A stretch of 64,000 nt of DNA from Torymus aiolomorphi (taxonomy: Eukaryota; Arthropoda; Insecta; Hymenoptera; Torymidae), in assembly GCA_036365515.1 (NCBI GenBank), contig CM070875.1, forward strand, positions 104,140,628 through 104,204,627, given 5' to 3'. Every line of letters begins with the position of its first letter. Within the stretch, counting starts at the first letter, position 1. Below, in pieces: positions 1-10,141 of the stretch. Under the pieces are notes generated by a model that was given only the letters and a program-made list of their open reading frames with translations, searched no databases and was not told where the DNA came from. The position numbers and the translations under genes are program-made.

Positions 1-1969
1 GAGCGAACACTCTCTGCTTGTGTCCGACATTTTTACACAAATAACACCGACCCTTAAATCCTGTGCCCTCGCGACTACCCGTGCTTGTCCTTGGAGCTAC
101 TGTTTACCCGGGAGGTACAGAATGTGCGGCCGGCAGTGCACTACTATCGGGACGGCCAAGGTCCATCCCAGTGTGCGACTGCTACGACACCTCGCTAGTT
201 GGCGCATTCACAGGAAAGAATGCGTCCACTCGCACATCCACCGCGGTCTTTCCGCCACCACCTGAAGCCACGCCTACACTCTCCACTCTTCGCTTTTTCC
301 GGTCAGATTTCGACGGCCGACGTCTCGCATTCCCGTCCGATTTATCTTCCAACGAAGCCGCGTTCACAACACTTTCCTCACGGCGGAAAGCCGCTGCCGG
401 TATACGGGACTTCCCCCTCGGCGGCGGCAAATAGCGCGTATCTAACTCGCATCTCCTCTCATACTCTACTCCGCACTTCCTCAGATCCTCGAAATTTCCT
501 ATTGTTTTCCCCTCCAGAAAATGACGAAACATCGGGTGTAAATTCCTAAACACTATTCTAATCTGCTTTGCCAGCGACGGAGGCCACTCGAACCGCGCGA
601 TGATGCACCGCACATCTGCCAAGTAATTCGCAACTTTTACTTCCGGGGCTTGCGTCCGGTTCCGCAACTCGTCATACACGTCCTCGCGATCTAATTTCCG
701 CATGAACCGCTCCCGAAAGTGCTGCTCAAACTCGATCAGCGACCTCGCGTCTCGGCCGACGGACCGAAACCACTGCAACGCCCGCTCCGTCAAAGCGCAA
801 GGGACCGCTTCGAGGATATCCATATCGCGCAGCCAATAATATCGTTGCATTTCACGGATTCGCTCCAAAAACTCCTCAGCGCCGTCCGAGGACGTCCCCG
901 AGAAGGAAATGTGCCAATCATTGAAAGCTTTGACCGCATTTTCCGGCCGAAATGCGGCTGATCGACGCACTCCATGTCTATCCCGTCCGCCGGTGCCAGA
1001 AAAAGCGGCGCTCGGAACGGCAGCTGCAACTTCTCGGCCGTCCTCACTATCGGAGCTAGAGGATTCCGTCTCACTATGGTCCTGTGATCGTATCACAGAC
1101 CACTCTCTACCCGACTCTCGATCACGCCGGGCAGGGCGCGAGAGGATCGGCTCACTATACGTGCCGTTCGACGGGCGCGTCGGCTCTTCCCGACTCACTC
1201 GGAACAGCGCATGCCTCACTACCTCCTTCCAATTTGTTAATACTGCGCCGCCTTCCACGATCGGCGTACTTTCGCTCGTCACGCGGGTGCTCACTGGTTG
1301 CTCCACGGCTACGTCGTCGACCGGTCCTTGTACGTGCGCACGATCGCCCGCCGTCTCAACGACGCGCTCCGCGCGCCGACACTCCCCTACACGTTTACCC
1401 TCCTCGCCTATCCTGTGATTACCGCTGCGCGACAGTTCCTCCATGTACTCGCGTCGGAAAAATAGACGTGGCAGAGCCGTCAGCGCATTCCACATGCGTG
1501 ACGGCGGTGGTGACGATGGACGTTCCTCTATCACCTCCGCCGGTGCATCCGAAGACGCAGGCTTCGGAGCACTCGGAGATGATGCTCGCAAATTCCCTCC
1601 CGAAGCTACGGGCCCTACCGCTTGAGTGTTATCCACCGGGCCCGCCGGCGCCCTTCCACCCGGCCCTGCTGGCACGAACTCCTCGCGAGAAGACTGCATT
1701 AGTAACTCCGATGTAGTTACTGGCAGTCCTTCTTTCCGAAAATCATTTTCATACACCGGCACATCTAACCCCGGGTCCACCTTCATTACGTCGAATCGCA
1801 ACCTCCGATCGCGTAATTCCTCGAGTGTACCCTCGGCGCTGAGCCCGTCCTGGTCGAGCAATGCCATTAATAGACTCGGTGTTAATTTAATCACGATTTC
1901 CTCCAACGCGCGCACACACGGAACCCGGCGAAGCCGACGCATTTTCCGTGCATGGACTGAAGCTGACAT
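1..1969 (-). pseudogene. Decayed Gag of a Gypsy-like LTR retrotransposon (continues off left edge)
   Basis: Reading leftwards from an ATG at 1969, a 595-codon frame runs to a TAG at 182-184. Residues ~1-340 are charged and low in complexity. Residues ~345-500 resemble a retrotransposon Gag (capsid) domain: a Trp-rich start (KAFNDWHISF), then ALQWFRSVGRDARSLIEFEQHF and a C-terminal helix with HPMFRHFLEGK. Beyond the first stop the same frame continues, has a second stop (TAA, 104-106), then at about 46-8 encodes a zinc knuckle, C-x2-C-x4-H, whose last expected Cys is Phe. So the nucleocapsid part is cut off by two stops and the knuckle is damaged. Gag packages the element RNA in a cytoplasmic particle. 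Pol would lie left of base 1. Assignment to Gypsy is by Gag type and by the LTR/primer-site arrangement at 3485-4318. Confidence 0.8.
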
Positions 1970-1989
1970 CGCGAAAGATTCTCCCCAAC

Positions 1990-3484
1990 AACTAAATGCA
2001 AAATGAATGCTCCGAAAATAGAGCCAGGCTTTTATTTTACTTTACTCGGCCACCCGCTCTACACGCAGGTTGCCGCAGGGACTCTAACCAAAACCTAACG
2101 GGATATCAGGGCCCCCCACACGGAATGACAGAACCTATGACCGAGGAGCGATATCACCTCGCTCGGCCAATACTTTATATCGGCGTGCGTACGCAACGCA
2201 CAGCCAACCTCTCCACCGGCACGCTTGCGCACTGCCGCTCTCTAGACTCGCGCGTACAATTGAACGCACGGCGCGAGTCACATAAATACTAGCTTTAGCT
2301 AGCACAGCACAGTCAATGATATATTAAAATAATTTATTACAAAAATACTAGCTTTAGCTAGCACAACACAATCAATATTGTAAACACACACACTAGCTTT
2401 AGCTAGCACAGCACAAACACGATGTGTCAAATTTAAAATCTAATTATTCAACGACGCAAATTTCCGAACGCGTACAGTAATTGTCGAAATTTAAAAGAAA
2501 ATTCAGCTAGAAGTCAACTCTCCGTTCAGCAGCGCCACCGCTTACTAAACCGGACTAAAACTTCATTCGCGTGTGCACTGCACCCCGCATACGCCGTCGG
2601 CACGCTTACGCGCTGCCGCACTCTAGTGCACACGCGTGGAATCAAACGCACAGCGCGGCCACGCAACTTGCTACCTCAACGCTATTTATTTCACCTGCGT
2701 GCGAGTTACCAAAATCTTTAATTCGGAGCAACCAAAATACACGGTAAAAACTAAAAACCAAAAATCTCAAATTCAATTCCCAAAACACAATCTAAAACAA
2801 ATAAAATTCGACGATACTAAAATTCGAACCATTCAATTAATTTAATATTCCAAATTCTAATCACTTCCAAAAATAATTTTTTTTTTTTTAAATTAATACA
2901 CTCATCCCCAAAAATTATTTTTTTTTCCGAAATATTAATTAAAAATTTACTAACGTGATCACCGTATCACGCTTACTCTCACGCACAATTTATACTCTGT
3001 TGAATAACACTCGAGGGAAAATTTTCTGTTCACGGCTGATTTCAAAATAAATCTGAAATAATATCCCCCGTGTTAAAATTTTACGTTGCCTAAAAGCTAA
3101 AATTTCGCCCCGAAATTTCGCTCGTTTGACAACAACATGACGATAATCCCCTCGAGTAAACTCACCAGCAGCCAAGTACGCGCGCACAACGAAAACAAAG
3201 CTACCGAAAGTTCGCATGACCTTCGCTCTATGCGAAGCAAAGTCTCGACTTTGCTCGCCTCTCTAAACCTATTCCGCGTCCGAAAAATTTTCGAATTTCA
3301 ACGCTGGCGAACGAAAATTTTGTCACAGCTGAATTCAAATTTGGACTCGTCCAAATTAAAAAATCGGCCATTTTCTAACGCGATTTTCGCCGCGACTCGG
3401 GACTCCCGAAAATTTCTCCGCGCTTTCACCATTGCTGTCGCCCAGCCAACTCTTCAAAATTCACCCTCTCAATACGACGACAAT
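1990..3484 (-). other. 5' leader of the left LTR element, no convincing gene
   Basis: About 1.5 kb between the primer-binding site and the gag ATG. It is AT-rich near 2640-3130 and has only short overlapping frames. It contains three copies of a small palindromic repeat (separate entry). I see no conserved protein here. Such a long leader could hold packaging signals, but nothing in the sequence shows it. Confidence 0.5.
2288..2415. repeat. Three spaced copies of a palindromic 24-mer
   Basis: ACTAGCTTTAGCTAGCACA and close variants recur at 2288, 2347 and 2392, each with the self-complementary core TAGCTTTAGCTA and the same tail (GCACARCACA). Spacing is 59 and 45 bp. The element leader carries them, so they may be a protein-binding or RNA-structure signal of the retroelement; function unknown. 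Confidence 0.75.
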
Positions 3485-3502
3485 GCTGGCAGGATCGCCA
3501 TT
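3485..3502 (-). other. Putative primer-binding site of the left LTR element
   Basis: On the minus strand, directly after the LTR end (...CGTTACA), the sequence reads AA then TGGCGATCCTGCCAGCA. TGG next to an LTR end is the usual complement of a tRNA 3' CCA. The Gag-only element at 28290-28309 has a related site starting TGGCG. The tRNA was not identified. Confidence 0.55.
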
Positions 3503-4318
<816 letters not shown>

Positions 4319-4515
4319 AGATTTTCATAGATTTTTATAGAACATTTTTCTGCCAGGGAAGGGAACAAGTTTCGCATCATATCTAATTTCCAGTATCAAA
4401 CAATTTAAATAATTATAAATATTATAATCAGATGTAACTTTATTCTGGTAGATGTAGTATTATAATGTAAATATTTATAAGAATTTAAGTGAATTGTTAA
4501 TCGGGATTAATGGGT

Positions 4516-4820
4516 CTCGGCAATATTCAACACTGAGGCGCAAAAACCCCCGCAAGTGCATCATGTACACATCGTTAAACGATACTTCTAACGGCTACTC
4601 TAGTACCTAGACACCGTATTCGTTAATATTTAACATTAAGGCGCAAAAAGCCCAGGAGCGCATCACGTGGACATCGTCTTCAGCTTCTTGTAGTAGCTTG
4701 GACATCGCATCGTCGATATTAATAAGGCGCAAAAAGCCTGAGGACGCATCACTTGAACATCGTTAAGGACTACCTCTAGTTCATGGACACTGTATTCATC
4801 AATATTTAACACTAAACATA
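4516..4820. repeat. Tandem repeat (~100-115-bp unit, 3 copies) beside the provirus left end
   Basis: Units share AATATTTAACA-type starts, GGCGCAAAAAGCC, GCATCAC and GACATCGT. They run straight into the provirus TIR at 4821 but have no partner beyond the right TIR. They may be an outer part of the left terminus lost from the right, or flanking satellite. Confidence 0.7.
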
Positions 4821-5418
4821 AGAACTCTCATAGCATTTTCGATGCTGCGCATCCAATTCTACGAAGCCCGTTAACCCAACTGAGCCAGAACTCTCATAGC
4901 ATTATCGAATTCTACGAAGCCCGTTAACCCAACTGAGCCAGAACTTTCTTAGCATTTTTGACATTGAGCATAGAATTCTACGAAGCCTGTTAACCCAACT
5001 GCGCCAGAACTCTCATAGTATTTTCGAGTCAAACATAGAATTCTACGAAGCCCGTTAACCCTACTGAGCCAGAAGCCCTACTGAGCCAGAAGCCTCCCCA
5101 CATTTTCGAGCTCATCTCATGGTGAGCTCTCGATGAGCTAGCGCATATTTAAAATTAATGACTACTTTAATCTTTTATACTTATCGCGTTCTGGTAAAGA
5201 ATTCGTATTCGTGGAATACTTTTGAGAATACTGTTTCCATTTTGAATCCTCCTTTTTTTTCTCCTGTTTAGAATCAAGAAGAGGAATATAAGCGCTTGAA
5301 CTTGTGTTTTGACCCATCTTGTTCGACGTCAGGGACACGAATGAAGCATTTACTCCCAATCCATAGAAGTCTCTTCCGTTCACGTTTCGTAGAATTTTTT
5401 CAGAAGTTTAACGTTATG
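4821..5418 (+). repeat. Left terminal inverted repeat of the provirus
   Basis: Pairs, inverted, with 11930-12449. The outer part is a run of ~66-bp direct repeats, each starting AGAACTCTCATAGCATT and containing ACGAAGCCCGTTAACCCAAC. The inner part (5162-5418) is an inverted copy of the 3' end of the exonuclease-like gene region. The inner boundary is sharp: similarity starts at the ATAACGT motif near 5413-5418. Confidence 0.9.
5162..5383 (-). pseudogene. TIR copy of the Ser/Lys-rich tail ORF
   Basis: A 73-codon frame (DFYGLGVNASFVSLTSNKMG at its start, ending RDKYKRLK) matching the frame at 11983-12177 on the other strand at nearly every residue. Here it is cut off from the rest of the exonuclease-like gene: the reading frame that should enter it stops at a TGA just upstream. 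It exists because the TIR extends into the gene end. No known domain seen. Confidence 0.65.
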
Positions 5419-5825
5419 CAGGTCCTCCTGGTGTTTGGCCGTATGAGTGAATGAGGCCAAGTGGGCACAGCAGCTCCTCTTATAGCCCTCTCTGAGCTCG
5501 AGAATTTTCGGTGAGGGAAGAGAACCTTCCAGAGCAGCAGCGGTGGTGGTAAATCAAGGAGTGGGGGAAGAACGATAACATCATCATGACCGCTCGCTGT
5601 GTATACCGGCACATGTCGTCTGCTCCGCACGTGCTCATGCATATATATACGATGGATAGGATGACAGCCAGGATGAGAGTAGCGGCAGCGGCGACAACAG
5701 CAATGAGAGACCGTTACGCACCACACCCTTATTTATAGTGAGAGTGCGTGAGCATGGAATCTTCGAGAAGGCTGTAACCATCACCGAATTCCGCGAACTG
5801 CGTCTCGAACGTTCTGTGCATTTGA
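5419..5825. other. Provirus interior between left TIR and leader, no gene seen
   Basis: About 400 bp containing short minus-strand frames only. A TATA-like motif reads TATAAATAAGG on the minus strand near 5725-5737. A short frame opens from an ATG at 5828 (starts MSNAQNV) and stops after 15 codons; its first residues resemble the start of the palindrome-arm pseudogene (MANTPDV), so a copy of that gene may have been lost here. Confidence 0.5.
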
Positions 5826-5900
5826 CATGTTTATGCTTCAAGAGTTGAGCATCAACTGAATAAACATATACACCCAACATCCTTATTATACTTTTATAGC
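5826..5900 (-). promoter_or_regulatory. TATA/Inr leader of the accessory-gene type, provirus copy
   Basis: Minus strand: TATAATAAGG starting at 5890, then TTCAGTTGATGC with the initiator A at 5857, then an ATG at 5828. Spacing TATA-to-Inr is 33 nt, ideal for an insect core promoter. The same leader (TTATTCAGTTGATGCT... CTTGAAGCATAA-ATG) precedes the accessory pseudogene in both palindrome arms (19721-19790 and 21445-21510). Confidence 0.75.
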
Positions 5901-6830
5901 ATAGAGCAAGCTGTTAACACAATTATGTCATAGAGTGACTACTTTTATATTCTGAAATGATGCGCTATTATGCCAGAGTAGCACCCTTGTCATAGAGTGA
6001 CACCTTTCAAAGAGTAACACCTTTCAAAGAGTAACACCTTTCAAAGAGTAACACCTTCTTTATGTCATAGAGTGCACATTTTTTATGTCATAGAGTGACA
6101 CCTTTCAAAGAGTGACACCTTTTTTATGTCATAGAGTGACACCTTTCAAAGAGTAACACCTTTTTTATGTCATAGAGTGACACCTTTCAAAGAGTAACAC
6201 CTTTTTTATGTCATAGAGTGACACCTTTCAAAGAGTAACACCTTTTTTATGTCATAGAGTGACACCTTTTTTATGTCATAGAGTGACACCTTTCAAAGAG
6301 TGACACCTTTTTTATGTCATAGAGTGACACCTTTCAAAGAGTAACACCTTTTTTATGTCATAGAGTAACACCTTTCAAAGAGTAACACCTTTTTTATGTC
6401 ATAGTGACATCTTTCAAACAATGACACGTTTTTTATGTCATAGAGTAACACCTTTCAAAGAGTAACACCTTTTTTATGTCATAGAGTAACACCTTTCAAA
6501 TAGTGACACATTTTTTATGTCATAGAGTAACACCTTTCAAACAGTAACACCTTTCAAACAGTAACACCTTTCAAACAGTAACACCTTTTTTATGTCATAG
6601 AGTGACACCTTTCAAAGAGTAACACCTTTTTTATGTCAAAGAGTAACACCTTTTTTATGTCATAGAGTGACACCTTTTTTATGTCATAGAGTGACAGCTT
6701 TTTTATGTCATAGAGTGACACCTTTTTTATGTCATAGAGTAACACCTTTCAAACGGTAACACCTTTTTTATGTCATAGAGTAACACCTTTCAAAGAGTAA
6801 CACCTTTTTTATGTCATAGTTTTCGTATAC
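5900..6830. repeat. Minisatellite array, ~22-24-bp units
   Basis: About 40 alternating units of two related forms, TTTATGTCATAGAGTGACACC and TTTCAAAGAGTAACACC. There are no unique spacers between units, so this is not CRISPR. It lies directly upstream of the TATA/Inr leader at 5826-5900 and also replaces the 3' half of the 192-aa gene. Arrays with the same core (GTCATAGAGTAACACC) sit upstream of the same leader in both palindrome arms. Confidence 0.95.
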
Positions 6831-7346
6831 AGCATTCACCTTGATATCGCTACCCTCCAAGTCTATAGGGAAATTACCAATCATTAATCGCCCATTTTCA
6901 TTACGTACACCATAAATTTTGTCTACGTTTTGATCTTGACTGAGCATTTGTAAATATTTATTATTGCTTTCATCATCATAACCATCATTGCTTGTAGCTG
7001 ATTCAAAAGACGTGTCGGCTGCTTGCAATGTATCATCCTGCTCTTGCATATCATCATCATGCTCTTCATCGCGTTTGATAGATTTATTATACTTTTCATC
7101 ATGCTCTTCAGCGCGTTTGATAGATTTATTATACTTTTCATCATGTTTAATAGCTCTACTCAATGCTTCTTTGGACTTTTTGGCCACGAGCTTCTCAAGC
7201 GGCTCAACGATTGGTTTGAAAGTATCTTCCATTGCTTTCTCAAAAGTATCTTTTCCATACTTCAACAAATTATATTTACGTTTAACTGCATTGCGAGCTT
7301 TTACAAGCTCATGAAATATATCCCTTCTTCGACTGAATTCTGCCAT
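6768..7346 (-). pseudogene. Provirus accessory protein, 3' end replaced by the repeat array
   Basis: A 192-codon frame from ATG 7346. The N-terminal ~70 residues are basic and helical (starts MAEFSRRRDIFHELVKARNA). Residues ~68-100 hold two copies of a 14-residue repeat (HDEKYNKSIKR). Residues ~145-170 have IYGVRNENGRLMIGN, matching the IYGVY-type motif of the proteins in the palindrome arms. The last ~18 residues are translated from the minisatellite, so the natural C-terminus (which in the palindrome copies includes WDDPNKLVDRL) is gone. From memory, such proteins recur in arthropod Polinton-like elements, with no established function. TATA/Inr upstream at 7375-7409. Confidence 0.7.
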
Positions 7347-7370
7347 GTTGACGCTTCAACGTTCAGTTGT

Positions 7371-7410
7371 AGACTGCGAATGAAAGACTAAGTGTCGCCC
7401 ATATTTATAG
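7371..7410 (-). promoter_or_regulatory. Core promoter of the 192-aa gene
   Basis: Minus strand CTATAAATATG with TATA starting at 7409; candidate initiators GCAGTC (A at 7375, 34 nt) or TCATTC (A at 7381, 28 nt). ATG follows at 7346, giving a leader of about 30 nt. Confidence 0.6.
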
Positions 7411-8089
7411 CAAAACAGTCAAAGCCCTTACGATATCTTCCTCCATTGATTGGTCTATCCTTGTCAATCATTAGAAATCCATATTTCTCATCTCTCCAAC
7501 ATTTAACACATAAATCTTTAAAGTGTGTATAAGTCATATCAGAATTAACATGATCTTCATACAAGTGTTTTAAATTAATATCATCTTGCCGAAAAATTAC
7601 CAAATGATTTACATTACCCCTGACGAGATGCTTTGGGATATGAGCATATGACTGACAAAGATAAACAATCTACATTTTTATGTCTACCCATGCAGAAAAA
7701 TGCTTTAACATGGATTTGTTTTTCACAAGCTATGTCGTCGAATATAATGATAGAGTTCGGAAGAGCATTTTCAGGAGCTATAACCTGATCGTGTTCGCTG
7801 TAGGGGAAATACTGGACGCCCTCTAATGGTTCTATAAGTTTCTGAAGACATTTATATTTTGGTTGATTCAAAGACTTTGAATATGTATAAACATTCTCAA
7901 ATCTAACACCATTGGGATGTGTAATGAGTGCAAGCAAACAATTGGTTTTTCCACAATTTGACGGTCCACACAATACAGCTCTAATACTGTTTGGAAGTAA
8001 GTCTCCATGCCGCTTTGTCTTTTTTCTTGCTCCACGATATTATCAAAATTAAATACCGGGAGTTGAACAGAGTGTTCCTTGAAATTCAT
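7388..8089 (-). pseudogene. FtsK/HerA/A32-type genome-packaging ATPase (frameshifted)
   Basis: First in-frame ATG is at 8089; the longer frame upstream would need a TTG start. The protein is split over three frame segments: 8089 to ~8030, ~8030 to ~7655, and ~7655 to 7388. The middle segment has a Walker A (GPSNCGKTN) and a Walker B (IIIFDD) about 75 residues on; the last segment has FRQDDINLKHLYEDH, a conserved C-terminal stretch of this family. At least two single-base indels break it. The family pumps viral DNA into preformed capsids and is a hallmark of the adenovirus/Polinton/NCLDV lineage. It is divergently arranged with the phospholipase gene, sharing a compact promoter region. Confidence 0.85.
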
Positions 8090-8114
8090 GTGTACAATAC
8101 GAGGTCTCGATCGC

Positions 8115-8163
8115 AACTGATCGTTCAACTATAAATAGAGCGCTTCTATACTCACGGGGTTCA
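8115..8163. promoter_or_regulatory. Divergent promoter between ATPase and PLA2 genes
   Basis: Plus strand: TATAAATAG at 8130, initiator TCAGTC with A at 8163, 33 nt apart; ATG at 8189. Minus strand: TATAGAAG from 8150 and TCAGTT with A at 8118, 32 nt apart; ATG at 8089. The two promoters overlap head to head. Confidence 0.7.
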
Positions 8164-8188
8164 GTCTTCATCGAACCTTCGTGGTGTG

Positions 8189-8998
8189 ATGATCGTATAC
8201 AGACGACGTCGAGATCGCGGTTTAATCAATAAAATTCTCAACAGTCTTCCAATAGAACATCATTTACCAGGATATCAGTACTGCGGACCAGGTACTAAGT
8301 TAGCAAAACGTTTAGCTCGAGGTGATAAAGGTATCAATCTACTTGATAGAGCTTGTCAAGAGCACGACATAACTTATTCTCAGAACAGAGAAAACATTGA
8401 GTCTAGAAACAACGCGGATAGAGTTTTAGCAGATAAGGCGTGGCAGAGAGTTAAGGCTAAAGATTCAAGTATTGGTGAGAAAGTAGCTACTTACGCAATT
8501 ACAAATATTATGAAAGCCAAATCAAAACTCGGAATGGGTGTGAAGAGAAAGCAGTCAACACGGTTAAACAAGATTATAAAAGCTGCTTCAAAATCAATGG
8601 TTAAAAGTAACTCCGCTCGTAAGGTGATTCTCTCTGCTTTGAACGGTGCTCGTTCTGCTGTCAAGAAAGCAGGTGGAAAAAGTAAAATTATCATTCCACG
8701 CGTTTTACCGGTACCTTCAAAAGTGGGTGGTTTTCTACCGTTTCTTGTTCCAATATTTGCTGGTCTGAGTGCTGTTGGGGCAGTGACTGGTGGTGCTGCT
8801 GGCATAGCAAAAACGATTAATGATGCGAGTACAGCTAAAAAGCAATTAGAAGAGAATCAGAGGCATAACATGAAAATGGAAGAAATAGCATTGGGAAAGG
8901 GTCTCTTTCTGAAACCGTATAAAACATGTGCAGGTCTTCGTATAGGTGGTAATAAAAAAAAATTCAGGCTGAAGAAAAAAAAAAGAACCCTGAAGTGA
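8189..8998 (+). CDS. Phospholipase A2-domain minor capsid-like protein
   Basis: Intact frame of 269 codons from ATG 8189 (an upstream in-frame GTG is ignored). Residues ~26-75 form a parvovirus-like phospholipase A2 domain: calcium loop YQYCGPGTKL (29-38) and catalytic helix LDRACQEHD with His59-Asp60. Residues ~115-165 are basic. Residues ~180-210 form a Gly/Ala-rich hydrophobic segment (FLVPIFAGLSAVGAVTGGAAG), reminiscent of membrane-lytic minor capsid proteins. The C-terminus is Lys-rich. In parvoviruses this domain lets the particle breach the endosome; the same role here is inference. The gene ends inside an A-rich tract that overlaps the protease frame in -1. TATA/Inr upstream. Confidence 0.88.
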   Translation: MIVYRRRRDRGLINKILNSLPIEHHLPGYQYCGPGTKLAKRLARGDKGINLLDRACQEHDITYSQNRENIESRNNADRVLADKAWQRVKAKDSSIGEKVATYAITNIMKAKSKLGMGVKRKQSTRLNKIIKAASKSMVKSNSARKVILSALNGARSAVKKAGGKSKIIIPRVLPVPSKVGGFLPFLVPIFAGLSAVGAVTGGAAGIAKTINDASTAKKQLEENQRHNMKMEEIALGKGLFLKPYKTCAGLRIGGNKKKFRLKKKKRTLK

Positions 8999-9369
8999 GA
9001 TTACCACAGAGGGCTCTCACCGATCTCGATCTAATTAAGTATGCTAAAATTCTAAAAATCCCATATTTTCACGGAGTCTTTATGCGAAATGCTTTACCTG
9101 CAAGCGGACCTCATAATCGGCAATCAGCCATTGTAAATTTAGATGATAAAGATGGGCCTGGAACACATTGGGTAGCATATCGCAAACGTGGTGAGAATGT
9201 ACTTTACTTTGATAGTTTTGGAGATCTTCAACCACCTATTGACTTAATGCTATATCTACGTGTAAATGAGGTTAAATACAATCATGAGAGATATCAAGAT
9301 TACAATACATTCAACTGTGGTCACCTTTGTCTGAAGTTCTTATGTAATAAGCTCGGTCAGGCTATATAA
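8956..9369 (+). CDS. Adenain-like cysteine protease (maturation protease)
   Basis: The frame opens after a stop at 8953 and runs to 9369. Catalytic residues of the adenovirus-protease/Ulp1 fold are visible: His in GTHWVAY, Asp in YFDSFG, then Gln in YQDYNTF and Cys in NCGHLCLKF. No ATG occurs before MRNALPASG (about 9082), which would drop conserved N-terminal sequence (LTDLDLIKYAKILKIPYFHG); the GTG at 8995 is not a plausible eukaryotic start. The upstream PLA2 frame overlaps by 43 nt in frame +1 relative to it, with runs of 9 and 10 A. So expression would need -1 frameshifting, or an indel has separated one gene into two. Its last codons (GCTATATAA) form the TATA box of the next gene. Confidence 0.82.
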   Translation, partial: KKIQAEEKKKNPEVRLPQRALTDLDLIKYAKILKIPYFHGVFMRNALPASGPHNRQSAIVNLDDKDGPGTHWVAYRKRGENVLYFDSFGDLQPPIDLMLYLRVNEVKYNHERYQDYNTFNCGHLCLKFLCNKLGQAI

Positions 9370-9398
9370 AGGCTAGCGCAATGATAATTTAATCATTC
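9363..9398 (+). promoter_or_regulatory. TATA/Inr promoter of the jelly-roll gene, overlapping the protease stop
   Basis: TATATAAAG at 9363 contains the protease TAA stop. Initiator TCATTC has its A at 9395, 32 nt downstream; the ATG is at 9413, giving an ~18-nt leader. Confidence 0.75.
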
Positions 9399-9412
9399 TA
9401 CATTGAATAGTC

Positions 9413-10141
9413 ATGGAGAATACATTGACGTTAAGTCTCTCCGGTAATTCATCAGTTCTCGAAGTACAGTATTTTCCACCTATTGAACTTTCAGCAAACA
9501 AAAATTACGTTCTCGGTTTAGCTGAACTTTTAACCTTCCATTCCATACCAAATATCGATACAGGCAATGATACGTTTTACGTAGGTAAAGAAGAGTTATT
9601 TTTACCAACTGGTAGTTACGAGATAGAGGATATAGCAAACTTTCTCCGTGAAACTTTAACACCCAAAGGTATTTCATTCAGTCTGAAGCCAAACAATAAT
9701 ACACTTCGCAGTGTTATTAAGTGTAGTCAGCCTATTGATTTTCGTCCTCAAGATTCTATTGGTCAACTACTTGGCTTCACCAAACGCGTTCTAGAAGCTA
9801 ATTTAATACATAATTCAGATTTGCCTGTAACTATCCTCAAGATCAACGCGTTGCGAGTCGAGTGTAATATAACTTCAGGCGCATATATAAACGGCTCTAA
9901 GGTTCACACGATTCACGAATTCTTTCCGGCAGTAGCACCAGGATACAAGATCATCGAAGTAACCTCACAGGTCATTTACCTTCCAGTTACAGTTAAAAGC
10001 ATAGATCACTTACAAATACGCATAGTCGATCAAAACGGACGTTTAGTTAATTTTCGAGGAGAGGTAATCACAATCAGACTTCACATCAAACAAGTGTGGT
10101 GGGGATCGTTTACAACAGCAAGGTTGGTAGGGGCTATATAA
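9413..10141 (+). CDS. Probable penton / minor capsid protein (jelly-roll type)
   Basis: Intact 242-codon frame from ATG 9413. Rich in beta-strand-like alternation (starts MENTLTLSLSGNSSVLEVQY), with TGSYEIEDIANFLRETL near residues 65-82, a feature I associate with the small jelly-roll capsid protein of arthropod Polinton-like elements. No catalytic motif. It sits between protease and major capsid genes, the usual place for the penton or minor capsid gene. The final codons (GGGGCTATATAA) again build the TATA box of the next gene. Assignment as penton rests on gene order and recalled family resemblance, not on a search. Confidence 0.65.
   Translation: MENTLTLSLSGNSSVLEVQYFPPIELSANKNYVLGLAELLTFHSIPNIDTGNDTFYVGKEELFLPTGSYEIEDIANFLRETLTPKGISFSLKPNNNTLRSVIKCSQPIDFRPQDSIGQLLGFTKRVLEANLIHNSDLPVTILKINALRVECNITSGAYINGSKVHTIHEFFPAVAPGYKIIEVTSQVIYLPVTVKSIDHLQIRIVDQNGRLVNFRGEVITIRLHIKQVWWGSFTTARLVGAI

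Noticed and set aside
5900..6830. Regular short repeats that could suggest a CRISPR array
   Set aside because: Units are directly adjacent variants of one another without unique spacers, and the setting is eukaryotic. It is a minisatellite.
7868..8128. Separate 86-aa protein beginning at 8128
   Set aside because: It needs a TTG start; from ATG 8089 it is the N-terminus of the frameshifted ATPase.
8995..9369. Protease starting at GTG 8995
   Set aside because: GTG is not a plausible eukaryotic start, and the conserved frame extends upstream to 8956.
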